From positions 2,046,001-2,110,000 of the forward strand of contig OY781923.1 of NCBI GenBank assembly GCA_963677225.1: 64,000 nt of DNA, read 5' to 3'. Source of the stretch: SABI01 sp028532915 (GTDB lineage: Bacteria; Spirochaetota; Spirochaetia; Sphaerochaetales; Sphaerochaetaceae). Of this stretch, positions 33,206-42,153 are shown one piece after another; position 1 is the first letter of the stretch, and the number at the start of each line of letters is the position of its first letter. The position numbers and the translations under genes are program-made. The notes below the pieces were generated by a model. The model was not told the DNA's origin. It saw only the letters and a program-made list of their open reading frames with translations, and searched no databases.

Positions 33206-34762
33206 ATGAATTTTGGTGAGAAACTTGAGCTGCTGATGAATATGACAAATACCACTAACAACGAAATCGCTTCCAGATTGGATATCGATCCTTCGCTGGT
33301 CAGCCGCTTCAGAACGGGGAAAAGAGTTCCCAGTGCAGCAAGCGGATACAGGGAACAGATAGCGTCATTCATCGCTTCGAAAGCGACAGAAGATTATCAG
33401 AAGGCTGCACTGATGGAACTCACAGATACTATCTGGGATGAGAACGAAGACGAGTGTGAATTCCTGACTTCGATAATCACATCATATCTTGAGGATTCAT
33501 CTTTCATCACCCAGCGTGAAATCTCTCATTTTCTTTCGACCGTAGGATCATATTCCAAAATCCCCGGACACCCGGTCCCGGTAGAACAACCGGAAACGGT
33601 CAGCGGCGAAGTGATTGCCCATGAGCTGTACAAAGGACACGACGGACTCAGAGCGGCAGTCATCACATTTCTCTCAACTGCGCTGCAGATGCAGGGACAC
33701 GTGACATTACGCCTGTTCAGCGAAGAGGAAATCTCATGGATCACAGAGGACCTGACATTCGCCAGATTGTGGACGAACCTGCTTACCGCCTGTATTCATA
33801 AGGGTATCCGCATCGAGATCATACATACACTTCAGCGCAGTTCAACCGAACTCAATACGGCCTTAGCCAGGTGGTTCCCGTTCTATCTGAGCGGAATGAT
33901 CACAAGCTACTATATGCCGATAAGATATGAAAAGATCTTCGAGCATACGATCTTCCTCATGAACGACACCCATGCGGTCTATTCCCACTCTCCTTCGAAC
34001 CAGGATAGAGAAGATAGGGTTTATTACAGTGTCTCGAATCCCGAGTCTTTATCAAATCTTCTCTCCTCCTTCCGGTCATTGAAACGTGAGGCAAAACCTC
34101 TCATACGTCCCTATCGGGAACCCACCGTCGAATCCTATTTTGAAGCTGTCTCCGCCTCATTCGATTCAAAAGGGGATGATGCTCTTGGTCTAGAAAGTCT
34201 CTTTTCTCTGTCCATGAACGAGACGCTGCTCGAAAAGATCCTCACCAGATGCGAGGTGGAAAATACTGTGATAGAACATGCTGTCAGGATGCAGAAGGAA
34301 GTCAATGCGAAGGTCTCATCATATCTTCAGGACAGAAATCTCACCCTGATCACAACTCTTCCCAGAATAACCGAAGTTCTGAAAGGAAAGAAAGATTGTA
34401 TTCTTCCCCTGTTGGGCAGAGATCTGAAGATCACCTATCTTCCCGGGGAGTTCAAAGAACATCTTGAATATATCATCGCCATGCTCAACAAGCATGCCCG
34501 TCTCAACATATTCATCATTCCTCATCAGCGCTTCCCGTTCGGAGTACAAACGCTGTGTATCGATCACGATTCTCTTCTGGTACTGAAACAGACCAGACCG
34601 ACTCTGATGTTCTCTTCAGAGCAGAAGGAACTGGTCACTTCGATGAGAAACTATATCGCTGACACCGCCTCGAGCATCCCGAAACGGCACAGGAAGAAGG
34701 AATACGTCATATACAGATTCAATCAGTACATCTCGAAAATAGAAAGAGGATTGAGAAGTTAA
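33206..34762 (+). CDS. Large HTH (XRE-like) regulator of unknown ligand
   Basis: A 518-residue protein. The N-terminus is an XRE/Cro-type HTH: GEKLELLMNMTNTTNNEIAS, then RLDIDPSLVSRFRTGKRVPS. The remaining ~440 residues are mixed alpha/beta without a family I can name, with a hydrophobic core (HTIFLMNDTHAVYSHS) and no membrane helices. The architecture recalls the large regulators beside sugar ABC transporters in spirochaetes and Firmicutes. ATG 33206 follows GGAGATTTTCA. It converges with the ABC permease gene; the two stops share GTTAAC. Regulation of that transporter is an inference from position. Confidence 0.7.
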   Translation: MNFGEKLELLMNMTNTTNNEIASRLDIDPSLVSRFRTGKRVPSAASGYREQIASFIASKATEDYQKAALMELTDTIWDENEDECEFLTSIITSYLEDSSFITQREISHFLSTVGSYSKIPGHPVPVEQPETVSGEVIAHELYKGHDGLRAAVITFLSTALQMQGHVTLRLFSEEEISWITEDLTFARLWTNLLTACIHKGIRIEIIHTLQRSSTELNTALARWFPFYLSGMITSYYMPIRYEKIFEHTIFLMNDTHAVYSHSPSNQDREDRVYYSVSNPESLSNLLSSFRSLKREAKPLIRPYREPTVESYFEAVSASFDSKGDDALGLESLFSLSMNETLLEKILTRCEVENTVIEHAVRMQKEVNAKVSSYLQDRNLTLITTLPRITEVLKGKKDCILPLLGRDLKITYLPGEFKEHLEYIIAMLNKHARLNIFIIPHQRFPFGVQTLCIDHDSLLVLKQTRPTLMFSSEQKELVTSMRNYIADTASSIPKRHRKKEYVIYRFNQYISKIERGLRS

Positions 34763-35574
34763 CCTTTCACGGCGCCCATCGTGAGTCCTTTGACGACATA
34801 TTTCTGGAAGATCATGGTCAGTATGATAGCCGGGGTCATGATCGCCACGGCAGCGGCCATCACTCCTCCCCAGTCCACTTCGGCATAGGACATGAAATTA
34901 TAGACAGCTATCGGAAGTGTCCGTGTCTTCTCCATGCTCAGCACCTGAGAGAACATGAAATTATTCCAGCTGAAAATAAAGCTCAAGGTGGTGGAGGTGA
35001 CGATTCCGGGTACGGACAGAGGTAGAATGATGGAAACAAAGGCCCTCTGCATCGTTGCTCCGTCGACCATCGCAGACTCTTCCATCTCTCTGGGAACTCC
35101 TTCGAAATAACTCGACATGATCCAGACCACAACCGGAAGCGCTATCAGAATATGAGAAAGTACGAGAGCGGTGTAGCTGTCCATCAGACCGAGACGGGAG
35201 AATACGATATACCAGGGCATCAGAAATGATATTCCGGGCATAAGCCGGGCTACAAGGATCAGCACCGATAGTCTTTTCTGGGAGAATCTTGCGATCGAAT
35301 AGGCTGCAGGCAGCCCCAACAGCAGTGAAAATCCTACCGACAGGACTCCGACGATCGTCGAATTTTTGAGGTATAGAAGGAAATTCTGCTCGTTGAACAC
35401 TTTATTGAAATTGATCAGTGTCGGAGAGAATATGAATTTGGGAGGCCAGCTTATGATGTCTACCTGTGTCTTGAACGAAGAGAGGAACATCCATAGAAAC
35501 GGGAAGATCATCGGGATGATGATGATAAGGATGATCACGACGAATCCGATTTTTCTGTGTAATGGTCTTTTCAC
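34759..35574 (-). CDS. Carbohydrate ABC transporter permease (MalG type)
   Basis: A 271-residue inner-membrane permease with six predicted helices. Typical MalG-type text: FLWMFLSSFKTQVDIISWPP after TM1, the coupling loop EESAMVDGATMQRAFVSIIL and a C-terminal AAAVAIMTPAIILTMIFQKY followed by VVKGLTMGAVKG. The start is GTG 35574 after AAAGGAGGAGATT. It is the last gene of binding protein, MalF-type permease, MalG-type permease. No ATPase gene accompanies them, so a shared MsmX-like ATPase elsewhere is likely. Confidence 0.92.
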   Translation of the reverse strand: MKRPLHRKIGFVVIILIIIIPMIFPFLWMFLSSFKTQVDIISWPPKFIFSPTLINFNKVFNEQNFLLYLKNSTIVGVLSVGFSLLLGLPAAYSIARFSQKRLSVLILVARLMPGISFLMPWYIVFSRLGLMDSYTALVLSHILIALPVVVWIMSSYFEGVPREMEESAMVDGATMQRAFVSIILPLSVPGIVTSTTLSFIFSWNNFMFSQVLSMEKTRTLPIAVYNFMSYAEVDWGGVMAAAVAIMTPAIILTMIFQKYVVKGLTMGAVKG

Positions 35575-35586
35575 AATCTCCTCCTT

Positions 35587-36465
35587 TTACAGCTCGAATC
35601 GTTTTCTCAGCCGCATCACACCGAGACTGAACAGAAGTACGAGCAAGAACAGAAATACCAGAATCGAAGAAGCCTGTCCGAGATTGAAATATTCGAAGCT
35701 GTATTTGTATGCGAGAATATTCAATGTCTCGGATGCATAACCGGGTCCTCCGCCTGTCATCGCGTAGATGATATCGTAGGTCTTCAACGCATCTACGGCC
35801 CTCAAAATTACGGCGGTGAGTATCGTGGGGGTGATCATCGGAAGAGTGATCCTGAAGAAGATCTGAGATGAGGAGGCCCCGTCGACTTTCGCCGATTCAT
35901 ACGGTTCGCTCGACAGTCCCGCCAGTCCCGCCAGGACGATCAGTGCGATCATGGGAGTCCACTGCCACACATCCACAGCCATGAGAGAAGGAAGGACGGT
36001 AGCTGAATCTGTCACCCATCCGCTTTGGGGCAGATGGAAGAGACTCAGCACATAGTTGAGAAAGCCTATAGTCGGATCATAAAACAGATTGAAGACGATA
36101 CCGACAGCGACCGGTGTAGCTACCAGAGGAAGCAGCAGAATGAACTTCAATCCGTTCTTTCCTCTGAATTCTCTGTTGAGAATAAGTGCGATGATGATAC
36201 CCAGTACAGCTTCGGCCGCAACAGCTCCGACAGTGAAATAGAAAGTCCTTCCCACTGCATCAAGGAATCTCGGTTCTTTGAGGATCTTGAGATATGAGGA
36301 GAATCCTGCAAAGGTGATCGGACGACCGCTAGTGAGCGTCCATTCCGAGAAACTGAGGATAAGGGTGTAGACGACGGGAAACACCATCAATGCGATGACG
36401 AAGATGAGTGCCGGCAAAGGAAAAATATATTTCAGATTGCGTTCGAAGAATCCGCTTTTTATCAC
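35587..36465 (-). CDS. Carbohydrate ABC transporter permease (MalF/UgpA type)
   Basis: A 292-residue permease with six predicted helices. After TM1 comes the family text LILSFSEWTLTSGRPITFAG FSSY region; the coupling loop is YESAKVDGASSSQIFFRITL, and MTGGGPGYASETLNILAY is diagnostic of sugar permeases. GTG 36465 is chosen because AGGAGGTCTCTTC precedes it; the ATG-type start seven codons earlier has no site. It lies between the binding protein and the second permease. Confidence 0.92.
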   Translation of the reverse strand: MIKSGFFERNLKYIFPLPALIFVIALMVFPVVYTLILSFSEWTLTSGRPITFAGFSSYLKILKEPRFLDAVGRTFYFTVGAVAAEAVLGIIIALILNREFRGKNGLKFILLLPLVATPVAVGIVFNLFYDPTIGFLNYVLSLFHLPQSGWVTDSATVLPSLMAVDVWQWTPMIALIVLAGLAGLSSEPYESAKVDGASSSQIFFRITLPMITPTILTAVILRAVDALKTYDIIYAMTGGGPGYASETLNILAYKYSFEYFNLGQASSILVFLFLLVLLFSLGVMRLRKRFEL

Positions 36466-36546
36466 GAAGAGACCTCCTGCTTTCAAAATGTAAGTAAGAG
36501 GGGATCGTGCAGAGCAACCCCCTCTTTCGGTGTATATCCCGGGAAG

Positions 36547-37812
36547 CTATTTCATTCCATATTCACCGTCGGCTTTCAACAGATCGTTGACCGCCTTGGC
36601 TTTTTCGGTCGCGAGTGACTGCAGTTTCGGTGACATACCCTTCGTGTTGATCGATTCGATGACGATCTCGCCGATCAGGTCTCTGGCCTGTCCGACTGCA
36701 CTCATGAACGGACGGTCGAAAGGATATCCGTTCATCGCCGCATGTGCCTGAGTTTCGATCAGTCCGGGGTTCATCATCGCTCTTACGCTTTCGTCGGCCC
36801 AGGCTGAATTTCTTGCCATCGTGATATTGCTCTTCATTCCTTCGATAGCCAGGCTCTTGCTTGTCGCCCATTCGAGGAATTTCATAGCAGCTTCGGTATT
36901 CTTGGTCTTGCTGCTCATCGCCATTCCCCAGGAGACGACGATGAACGGGCTGTCATCAACCGGACCTCTGGGAAGCTGTGCGACACCGACATCCTCTGCA
37001 GGTATCTGAGTCTTGGCAGGATCGACTACCTGACCGTAGAAGACCGAAGCATCTGTCCACATAGCCAGCTTGCCGGCCTGGAACACGGGCATCAGGTTCT
37101 CCCATGACATCGAGACCACACCCTGCGGTCCGTAGTTGCCCAGAAGTTTTCCGTAGTATCTGATAGCCTCGACGGCCTCGGGGGAATCGAACACTGCGAT
37201 ATTGTCCTCAAGGTACCGCCCGCCGTAGTTATAGATGTAACTTGAGAGCTGGGTCACCGCGGCAGCCCCCTTCCCTCTTGAACCGAATCCGGCCACACCA
37301 TCTTTATTCAAAGCCCTGGCGGCTGCTTCAAGTTCTTCGAAATTCGTGGGAACATCGATTCCTGCGGCTTCGAACAGATCTTTTCTGTAATACATCACCT
37401 GCCATTCGGTGACAAGCGGTACGATGAACGGCGTGCCGTCCTTCCTGCCGATATCGACTGTATTCCCGGGATAATCCGAGAAATCATACGAATCCAGCGG
37501 TGCATACCATCCGTTCTTGTTGAACAGCAGTCCTTCCTGCAGCGGACGGGTCATAAAGACATCGACGGTGGAAGACCCTGTCGCGAACTCGGTAGTAAGC
37601 TTCTGTGTAAGCTGGCTTTCCTGCAGCGATTCCACATTGACCTTGATCCCGGTCTGTTCTTCGAATTCTCCGATGGATTCCTTCAACAGTTCTCCATAGG
37701 GGTGGTTAGCGAGTAAAACACGAATCTCCTGTTGGGCACTCTCAGTCTGACCTTGTGCAAAAAGGACAAATGACAGGCTCACTACGAGTAAAACAACGAA
37801 AACCTTTTTCAT
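36547..37812 (-). CDS. Sugar ABC transporter substrate-binding protein
   Basis: A 421-residue family-1 (MalE/UgpB-like) binding protein. The signal peptide MKKVFVVLLVVSLSFVLFAQ leads into GQTESAQQEIRVLL, a style typical of Sphaerochaeta and Treponema. Ligand-domain motifs: FEEQTGIKVNVESLQESQLT, DVFMTRPLQEGLLFNKNGWY, VPLVTEWQVMYYRKDLFEAA, and FLEWATSKSLAIEG. The ligand is unknown; the divergent genes point to a sugar or sugar acid. AAAGGAGAAGTTC precedes the ATG, and a promoter lies 47-75 bases upstream. Confidence 0.9.
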   Translation of the reverse strand: MKKVFVVLLVVSLSFVLFAQGQTESAQQEIRVLLANHPYGELLKESIGEFEEQTGIKVNVESLQESQLTQKLTTEFATGSSTVDVFMTRPLQEGLLFNKNGWYAPLDSYDFSDYPGNTVDIGRKDGTPFIVPLVTEWQVMYYRKDLFEAAGIDVPTNFEELEAAARALNKDGVAGFGSRGKGAAAVTQLSSYIYNYGGRYLEDNIAVFDSPEAVEAIRYYGKLLGNYGPQGVVSMSWENLMPVFQAGKLAMWTDASVFYGQVVDPAKTQIPAEDVGVAQLPRGPVDDSPFIVVSWGMAMSSKTKNTEAAMKFLEWATSKSLAIEGMKSNITMARNSAWADESVRAMMNPGLIETQAHAAMNGYPFDRPFMSAVGQARDLIGEIVIESINTKGMSPKLQSLATEKAKAVNDLLKADGEYGMK

Positions 37813-37858
37813 GAACTTCTCCTTTTTTCCAGAATTTATGAAACGTATTCACCATTTA

Positions 37859-37887
37859 AGTATCGAGCACAAATTTAGGATTGTCAA
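37859..37887 (-). promoter_or_regulatory. Promoter of the sugar ABC operon
   Basis: On the minus strand TTGACA (37887-37882), a 17-base spacer and GATACT (37864-37859). It is divergent from the rpiR promoter 25 bases away, so one regulator could control both. Confidence 0.65.
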
Positions 37888-37911
37888 ACATAAAATGACT
37901 GGTATTTTTCA

Positions 37912-37941
37912 TTTACATGAATATTTTTTTCATATTATAAT
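37912..37941 (+). promoter_or_regulatory. Promoter and candidate operator of the RpiR-type gene
   Basis: TTTACA (37912-37917), an 18-base spacer and a perfect TATAAT (37936-37941). A palindrome ATGAA-N7-TTCAT (37917-37933) fills the spacer and may be the RpiR operator. The ATG at 37950 is only nine bases after the -10 element, so the transcript is probably leaderless. Confidence 0.6.
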
Positions 37942-37949
37942 AGAGAAAT

Positions 37950-38819
37950 ATGAGAGATGAGATGCAGGAGAAGAACATACCGGTAATAAGCTGCCTCTAT
38001 ACGATACATCATATGCGAGATCGGCTCAGTGCTTCGCATCGGCGTATTGCGGATTATATCATCGAGCATCCCCAGAGGGCGATTCATGCGACGATCGATA
38101 CTCTTGCTGGAGAGATCGGGACAAGTGAGTCGACTCTTGTACGCTTCGTGAGAAAACTGGGGTACGACGGATACCAGCACTTCAGGATCTCTCTTGCGAC
38201 CGAACTGGTATCCCCTGTGAAACGGGTCTACGAGACTGACATCAATCAGGAAGAGAATATCATCCCGACGGTCTTCAACAGTTCGATAGAGACTCTCAGG
38301 GTGACGAGAGAACAGCTCGATTCATCGAAGGTCCTTCAGACGGCAAGACAGATGATCCAAGCCGAGAACGTTCTTCTGTTCGGCATGGGAGGATCCTTTA
38401 TCGTGGCTCTCGACGGCTTTCACAAGTTCGTCAGGATCGGCCTGCCCGTCAAGATGATCCAGGATTTCCATATTCAACTGATGATGGCCAGTCAGTCTTC
38501 ACCCGCTGATGTGGCACTTCTCTACAGTCATACAGGTATCAATGTCGATGCCATCTCGATCGCTGATGAACTGGGAAAGCAGGGATGTCCTACGATCTGT
38601 ATCACAAGCAATGAGAATTCTGTCCTTTCACAACACTGCAGCAGCACACTCGGCGTATACACCAGGAGCAACGGTGTGATCAGTGAAGCATTCAGTGCCA
38701 GAATCGCCCAGATGGCAGTCAACGACGCTCTTTACCTCTATGCAATCAAAGAGAGGGAGGAAAAAAGTGTCAATCAGCTCGAGAAAATGCAATCTGTCAT
38801 CTCCAAGAGAAGAATTTAA
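37950..38819 (+). CDS. RpiR-family transcriptional regulator
   Basis: A 289-residue regulator with an N-terminal HTH (HRRIADYIIEHPQRAIHATI, LAGEIGTSESTLVRFVRKLG) and a C-terminal SIS domain that binds phosphosugars (ENVLLFGMGGSFIVALDGFH, ADVALLYSHTGINVDAISIA). It heads a plus-strand operon of a sugar-acid kinase and two dehydrogenases and is divergent from the sugar ABC genes, so it likely responds to a phosphorylated intermediate of that pathway. ATG 37950 lies right at the predicted transcription start; ATG 37962 is an alternative. Confidence 0.9.
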   Translation: MRDEMQEKNIPVISCLYTIHHMRDRLSASHRRIADYIIEHPQRAIHATIDTLAGEIGTSESTLVRFVRKLGYDGYQHFRISLATELVSPVKRVYETDINQEENIIPTVFNSSIETLRVTREQLDSSKVLQTARQMIQAENVLLFGMGGSFIVALDGFHKFVRIGLPVKMIQDFHIQLMMASQSSPADVALLYSHTGINVDAISIADELGKQGCPTICITSNENSVLSQHCSSTLGVYTRSNGVISEAFSARIAQMAVNDALYLYAIKEREEKSVNQLEKMQSVISKRRI

Positions 38820-38867
38820 AACGTAAATATGCTACCATACTAATATGATAGATTTAAGGAGTAAGAA

Positions 38868-39986
38868 ATGGGGACATTAACTATGATTCAGGACACCGGA
38901 GCAAAGAGTGTGAAAGACTCTTCATATGACTTTATGGCATTGGGAGCTCTGGTCACACGACTCGACCCGGGGATAATACCTTTTGAATATGCTTCATCCT
39001 ACGACCTTCATGTTTCGGGAGGAGAATTCAACGTCGCAGCAAATCTTTCAAGAGCTTTCGGTCAAAAAAGTGCCGTCATCTCCGCGATGGTCGACTACCC
39101 TATCGGAAAGAAGGTGGAAGCCGAAGTGAGAAAAATGGGTGTCGACGCCTTTTACAAGAGGTTCACTCACAACGGAGTGCACGGGCCGACGATAGCACAG
39201 GTGTGGAGCGATCAGGGAAAAGGAGTGAGAGCTCCTGTCGTCTTCTATAACAGGGCCAATGAAGCTGCGGCATTGCTGGAAAAAGATAGTTTTGACTGGG
39301 ATGCAATATTTTCCAACGGTATCCGGTGGTTCCACAGCGGAGGGATCTTCAGCGCTCTTTCCGAAACGACTCCCGAAGTCGTCATCGAAGGTATGAAGAA
39401 AGCAAAGAAAGCAGGTGCTATCATCTCCTTCGATCTGAATTATCGGGCGAAACTGTGGTCTGCGAACGCACTCGAAGGAGAGGATGCTGTCAGCAAGGCT
39501 CAAAAAGTCCTCTCTAAGATAGTTGAACATGTCGATGTACTTGTCGGAAACGAAGAGGATCTTCAGATGGGTCTCGGTCTGCAGGGGCCGAAAGTCGAAA
39601 AACAGTCGAAACTCGATCCTTCGGTATTCTTCTCTATGATGGAGACTGTGAAAAAGAGATTCCCGAACATCAAGGCTGTCGCCACGACGATGAGAGAGGT
39701 ACGTTCGACGAACCGGCATGACTGGAGTGCAGTCCTGTACATCGGAGGAAAAGCGTATCAGGCACCGACTGCCTCGCTTGATGTCTACGACAGAGTCGGC
39801 GGGGGTGACGGATTCGCTGCAGGATTGATCTACGGGATCCTTCAGGATATGGAGCCGCAGAAAGCACTGAATCTGGGGTGGGCTCATGGCGCATTGTTGA
39901 CAACCTTCCCCGGTGATACGACAATGGCTACGCTGGAACAGGTCGAAGCATTCGCTCAGGGAGGTTCGGCCCGCATTCAGCGTTAA
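38868..39986 (+). CDS. PfkB-family sugar kinase, 2-keto-3-deoxygluconate-kinase-like
   Basis: A 372-residue ribokinase-fold enzyme that phosphorylates a sugar or sugar acid with ATP. Motifs: SGGEFNVAANLSRAFGQKSA near the N-terminus, SFDLNYRAKLW typical of KDG kinases, VLVGNEEDLQMGLG, and the PfkB signature with catalytic Asp in YDRVGGGDGFAAGLIYG. The ATP-side GxGD is GGGD here, normal for this branch. AAGGAG precedes the ATG. It is followed at 12 bases by an alcohol dehydrogenase, so the pathway probably oxidises a sugar to a keto acid before phosphorylation. The exact substrate is not certain. Confidence 0.82.
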   Translation: MGTLTMIQDTGAKSVKDSSYDFMALGALVTRLDPGIIPFEYASSYDLHVSGGEFNVAANLSRAFGQKSAVISAMVDYPIGKKVEAEVRKMGVDAFYKRFTHNGVHGPTIAQVWSDQGKGVRAPVVFYNRANEAAALLEKDSFDWDAIFSNGIRWFHSGGIFSALSETTPEVVIEGMKKAKKAGAIISFDLNYRAKLWSANALEGEDAVSKAQKVLSKIVEHVDVLVGNEEDLQMGLGLQGPKVEKQSKLDPSVFFSMMETVKKRFPNIKAVATTMREVRSTNRHDWSAVLYIGGKAYQAPTASLDVYDRVGGGDGFAAGLIYGILQDMEPQKALNLGWAHGALLTTFPGDTTMATLEQVEAFAQGGSARIQR

Positions 39987-39998
39987 GGAGAAAAAGTA

Positions 39999-41033
39999 AT
40001 GAAAGCGCTCGTTCTGACCGGATACAAAAGATTGGAGTACATGGAGGTCGCCACCCCGACTATCAGAAAAAGTGATGAGGTGCTCATCAGGATCGCTGCT
40101 TCCGCTATCTGCGGTTCAGATATCCACGGATACGACGGGTCGACCGGCCGCAGACAGCCGCCGGTGATCATGGGACATGAAGCTTCGGGAGTCGTGGAAG
40201 AGATCGGCAATGAGGTATCAAAAGTCTCTGTCGGTCAGCGAGTCACCTTCGATTCCACCATCTGGTGCGGAGAGTGCCGCTTCTGCAGAGATGGCAGAGT
40301 GAATCTCTGTGTCAACAGACGGGTGCTTGGTGTCTCATGTGATGATTACAGGCAGGACGGGACCTTCGCTGAATATGTGGTGGTTCCGCAGCATATCATC
40401 TTCCCTATCGCTGATGAGGTATCCTTTGACGAAGCAGCTCTGACCGAACCGGCATCCGTGGCAGCCCATGCTCTGAGGATCACACCGGTAAGATTGAACG
40501 ACAGTATCGCGATAGTGGGAGCAGGTCTCATCGGTCTGCTTGCCATCCAGATGGCGAAGACAAGAACCGCAGGGGCGGTCGTTGCCCTCGATACGGATGA
40601 GAACAGAAGGGACATCGCTGTCGAATTCGGCGCCGATGCCGCCTTCGCCCCTGAAGATCCCGACCTGTCCGATAGAATAAGAGAAGTGACCGGAATTTCA
40701 GGATGCAGCAGAGTCATCGAAGCTGTGGGAGCGACCGCTCCGGTACGCACTGCCGTCTCCATCGTGGAAAACGGCGGTTCTGTCACGCTGATAGGAAACG
40801 TAAGCCCCTCGATAGAACTGCCGCTGCAGCAGATAGTGACCAGAGAGATTGCTCTGTACGGTTCTTGTGCGATAGCGGGAGAATACCCGCTGGTACTCGA
40901 TATGATGGCAAGAAAGAAGATCGATGTAAAACCGCTGATAAGTATCACCGACACCCTGGAAAACGGTCCCAAATGGTTCGACATCCTATACGGTAGAAAA
41001 CAACCTCTATTAAAGGTAGTATTGAAACCATAG
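39999..41033 (+). CDS. Zinc-dependent medium-chain dehydrogenase (sorbitol/threonine dehydrogenase-like)
   Basis: A 344-residue NAD(P)-dependent alcohol dehydrogenase. Catalytic zinc: Cys in SAICGSDIHGYDGS and His/Glu in VIMGHEASGVVEEIG. Structural zinc: four Cys in CGECRFCRDGRVNLC. Rossmann motif SIAIVGAGLIGLLAIQMAKT. The best guess is oxidation of a polyol or hexonate imported by the divergent ABC system. AAGGAGAAAAAGT precedes the ATG. Its neighbours are a sugar-acid kinase upstream and a Gfo/Idh/MocA enzyme downstream. Confidence 0.9.
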   Translation: MKALVLTGYKRLEYMEVATPTIRKSDEVLIRIAASAICGSDIHGYDGSTGRRQPPVIMGHEASGVVEEIGNEVSKVSVGQRVTFDSTIWCGECRFCRDGRVNLCVNRRVLGVSCDDYRQDGTFAEYVVVPQHIIFPIADEVSFDEAALTEPASVAAHALRITPVRLNDSIAIVGAGLIGLLAIQMAKTRTAGAVVALDTDENRRDIAVEFGADAAFAPEDPDLSDRIREVTGISGCSRVIEAVGATAPVRTAVSIVENGGSVTLIGNVSPSIELPLQQIVTREIALYGSCAIAGEYPLVLDMMARKKIDVKPLISITDTLENGPKWFDILYGRKQPLLKVVLKP

Positions 41034-41042
41034 GAGGCGCAA

Positions 41043-42119
41043 ATGGAAAAAGTACGCTTTGGATTAATCGGATACGGCAAGGTCGCCCACCTTCATGCAC
41101 AGGCGATCGAAAGTGTCCAGGGAGCGCAACTGGTCTCTGTCTGCGGCAGGAACAGGAAAAGAAGAGACCAGTTCGCCACGCAGTTCAATATCGGCTCCCG
41201 CGATTCTGTAGAGGAGATGATCAATTACGATCATGTGGATGCGGTGATCATCACCTCCCCCCACCCCATCCATCACAAACATACGATGGAAGCTCTCGAA
41301 GCAGGGGCTCATGTCCTCGTCGAAAAACCTATGGCGATGAATGTCGTTCAATGTGATGAGATGATACAGAAAGCTCAAGATGTGCAAAAGCAGCTGTCGG
41401 TGGTCAGCCAGAGAAGATGGTATCCTTCCACGATGAGAATTCGCGAGGCGATCGACAGCGGAAAGCTCGGAACCGTCGCTCTCGCACAGGTGACGATTCT
41501 CGGCTGGAGAGATGAGGAATATTACAACAGCGACCCGTGGAGGGGTAAATGGGACAGCGAAGGCGGCGGGATCCTGATCAATCAGGCTCCGCACCAGCTC
41601 GATCTGCTTCACTGGTTTTTGGGCCCTGTGGAAAGGATCTACGGAGAATGGGATAACATGAACCACCCCTATATCGAGGTGGAAGACAGTGCGGCTGCGA
41701 CGATCCGGTTCAAAAACGGTGCATTAGCCTCTCTGCTTCTGAGCAACTCGCAGAAACCGGGGATCTATGCGAAAGTCCATGTTCACGGCACCAGCGGAGC
41801 ATCGGTCGGTGTCCAGACCGACGGAGGAGCTATGTTCATCGCCGGCCGCTCGGGTATCACAGAACCGCCTTATAACGATATCTGGAATATCGAAGGAGAA
41901 ACATCACTTCTGGAGGCCTTCAGGCAGCAGGATACGGCATTCTTCAATTCCATAGATCCGAACACCTATTTCTTCGCCCGGCAGGTCGAGGATTTCGTGA
42001 AAGCCGTGACAACCTCAAACACTCCGATGGTAACAGGCGAAGACGGAAGGGAGACAGTGAAGATCATCGAAGGTATCTATCGAAGCGGAAGAGAACTCCA
42101 GGTAGTCACTTTTCCTTGA
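41043..42119 (+). CDS. Gfo/Idh/MocA-family oxidoreductase
   Basis: A 358-residue NAD(P)-dependent sugar oxidoreductase. The Rossmann start is RFGLIGYGKVAHLHAQAIES; the catalytic Lys lies in the family motif HVLVEKPMAMNVVQCDEMI; a His-containing catalytic loop is GGGILINQAPHQLDLLHWFL. AGGAGGCGCAA precedes the ATG, nine bases after the previous stop. It completes the rpiR-kinase-dehydrogenase operon and probably oxidises or epimerises the same sugar. Confidence 0.9.
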   Translation: MEKVRFGLIGYGKVAHLHAQAIESVQGAQLVSVCGRNRKRRDQFATQFNIGSRDSVEEMINYDHVDAVIITSPHPIHHKHTMEALEAGAHVLVEKPMAMNVVQCDEMIQKAQDVQKQLSVVSQRRWYPSTMRIREAIDSGKLGTVALAQVTILGWRDEEYYNSDPWRGKWDSEGGGILINQAPHQLDLLHWFLGPVERIYGEWDNMNHPYIEVEDSAAATIRFKNGALASLLLSNSQKPGIYAKVHVHGTSGASVGVQTDGGAMFIAGRSGITEPPYNDIWNIEGETSLLEAFRQQDTAFFNSIDPNTYFFARQVEDFVKAVTTSNTPMVTGEDGRETVKIIEGIYRSGRELQVVTFP

Positions 42120-42153
42120 CCTGTAAAGCTGTATTGTCGTAGAGTCTATCTAT

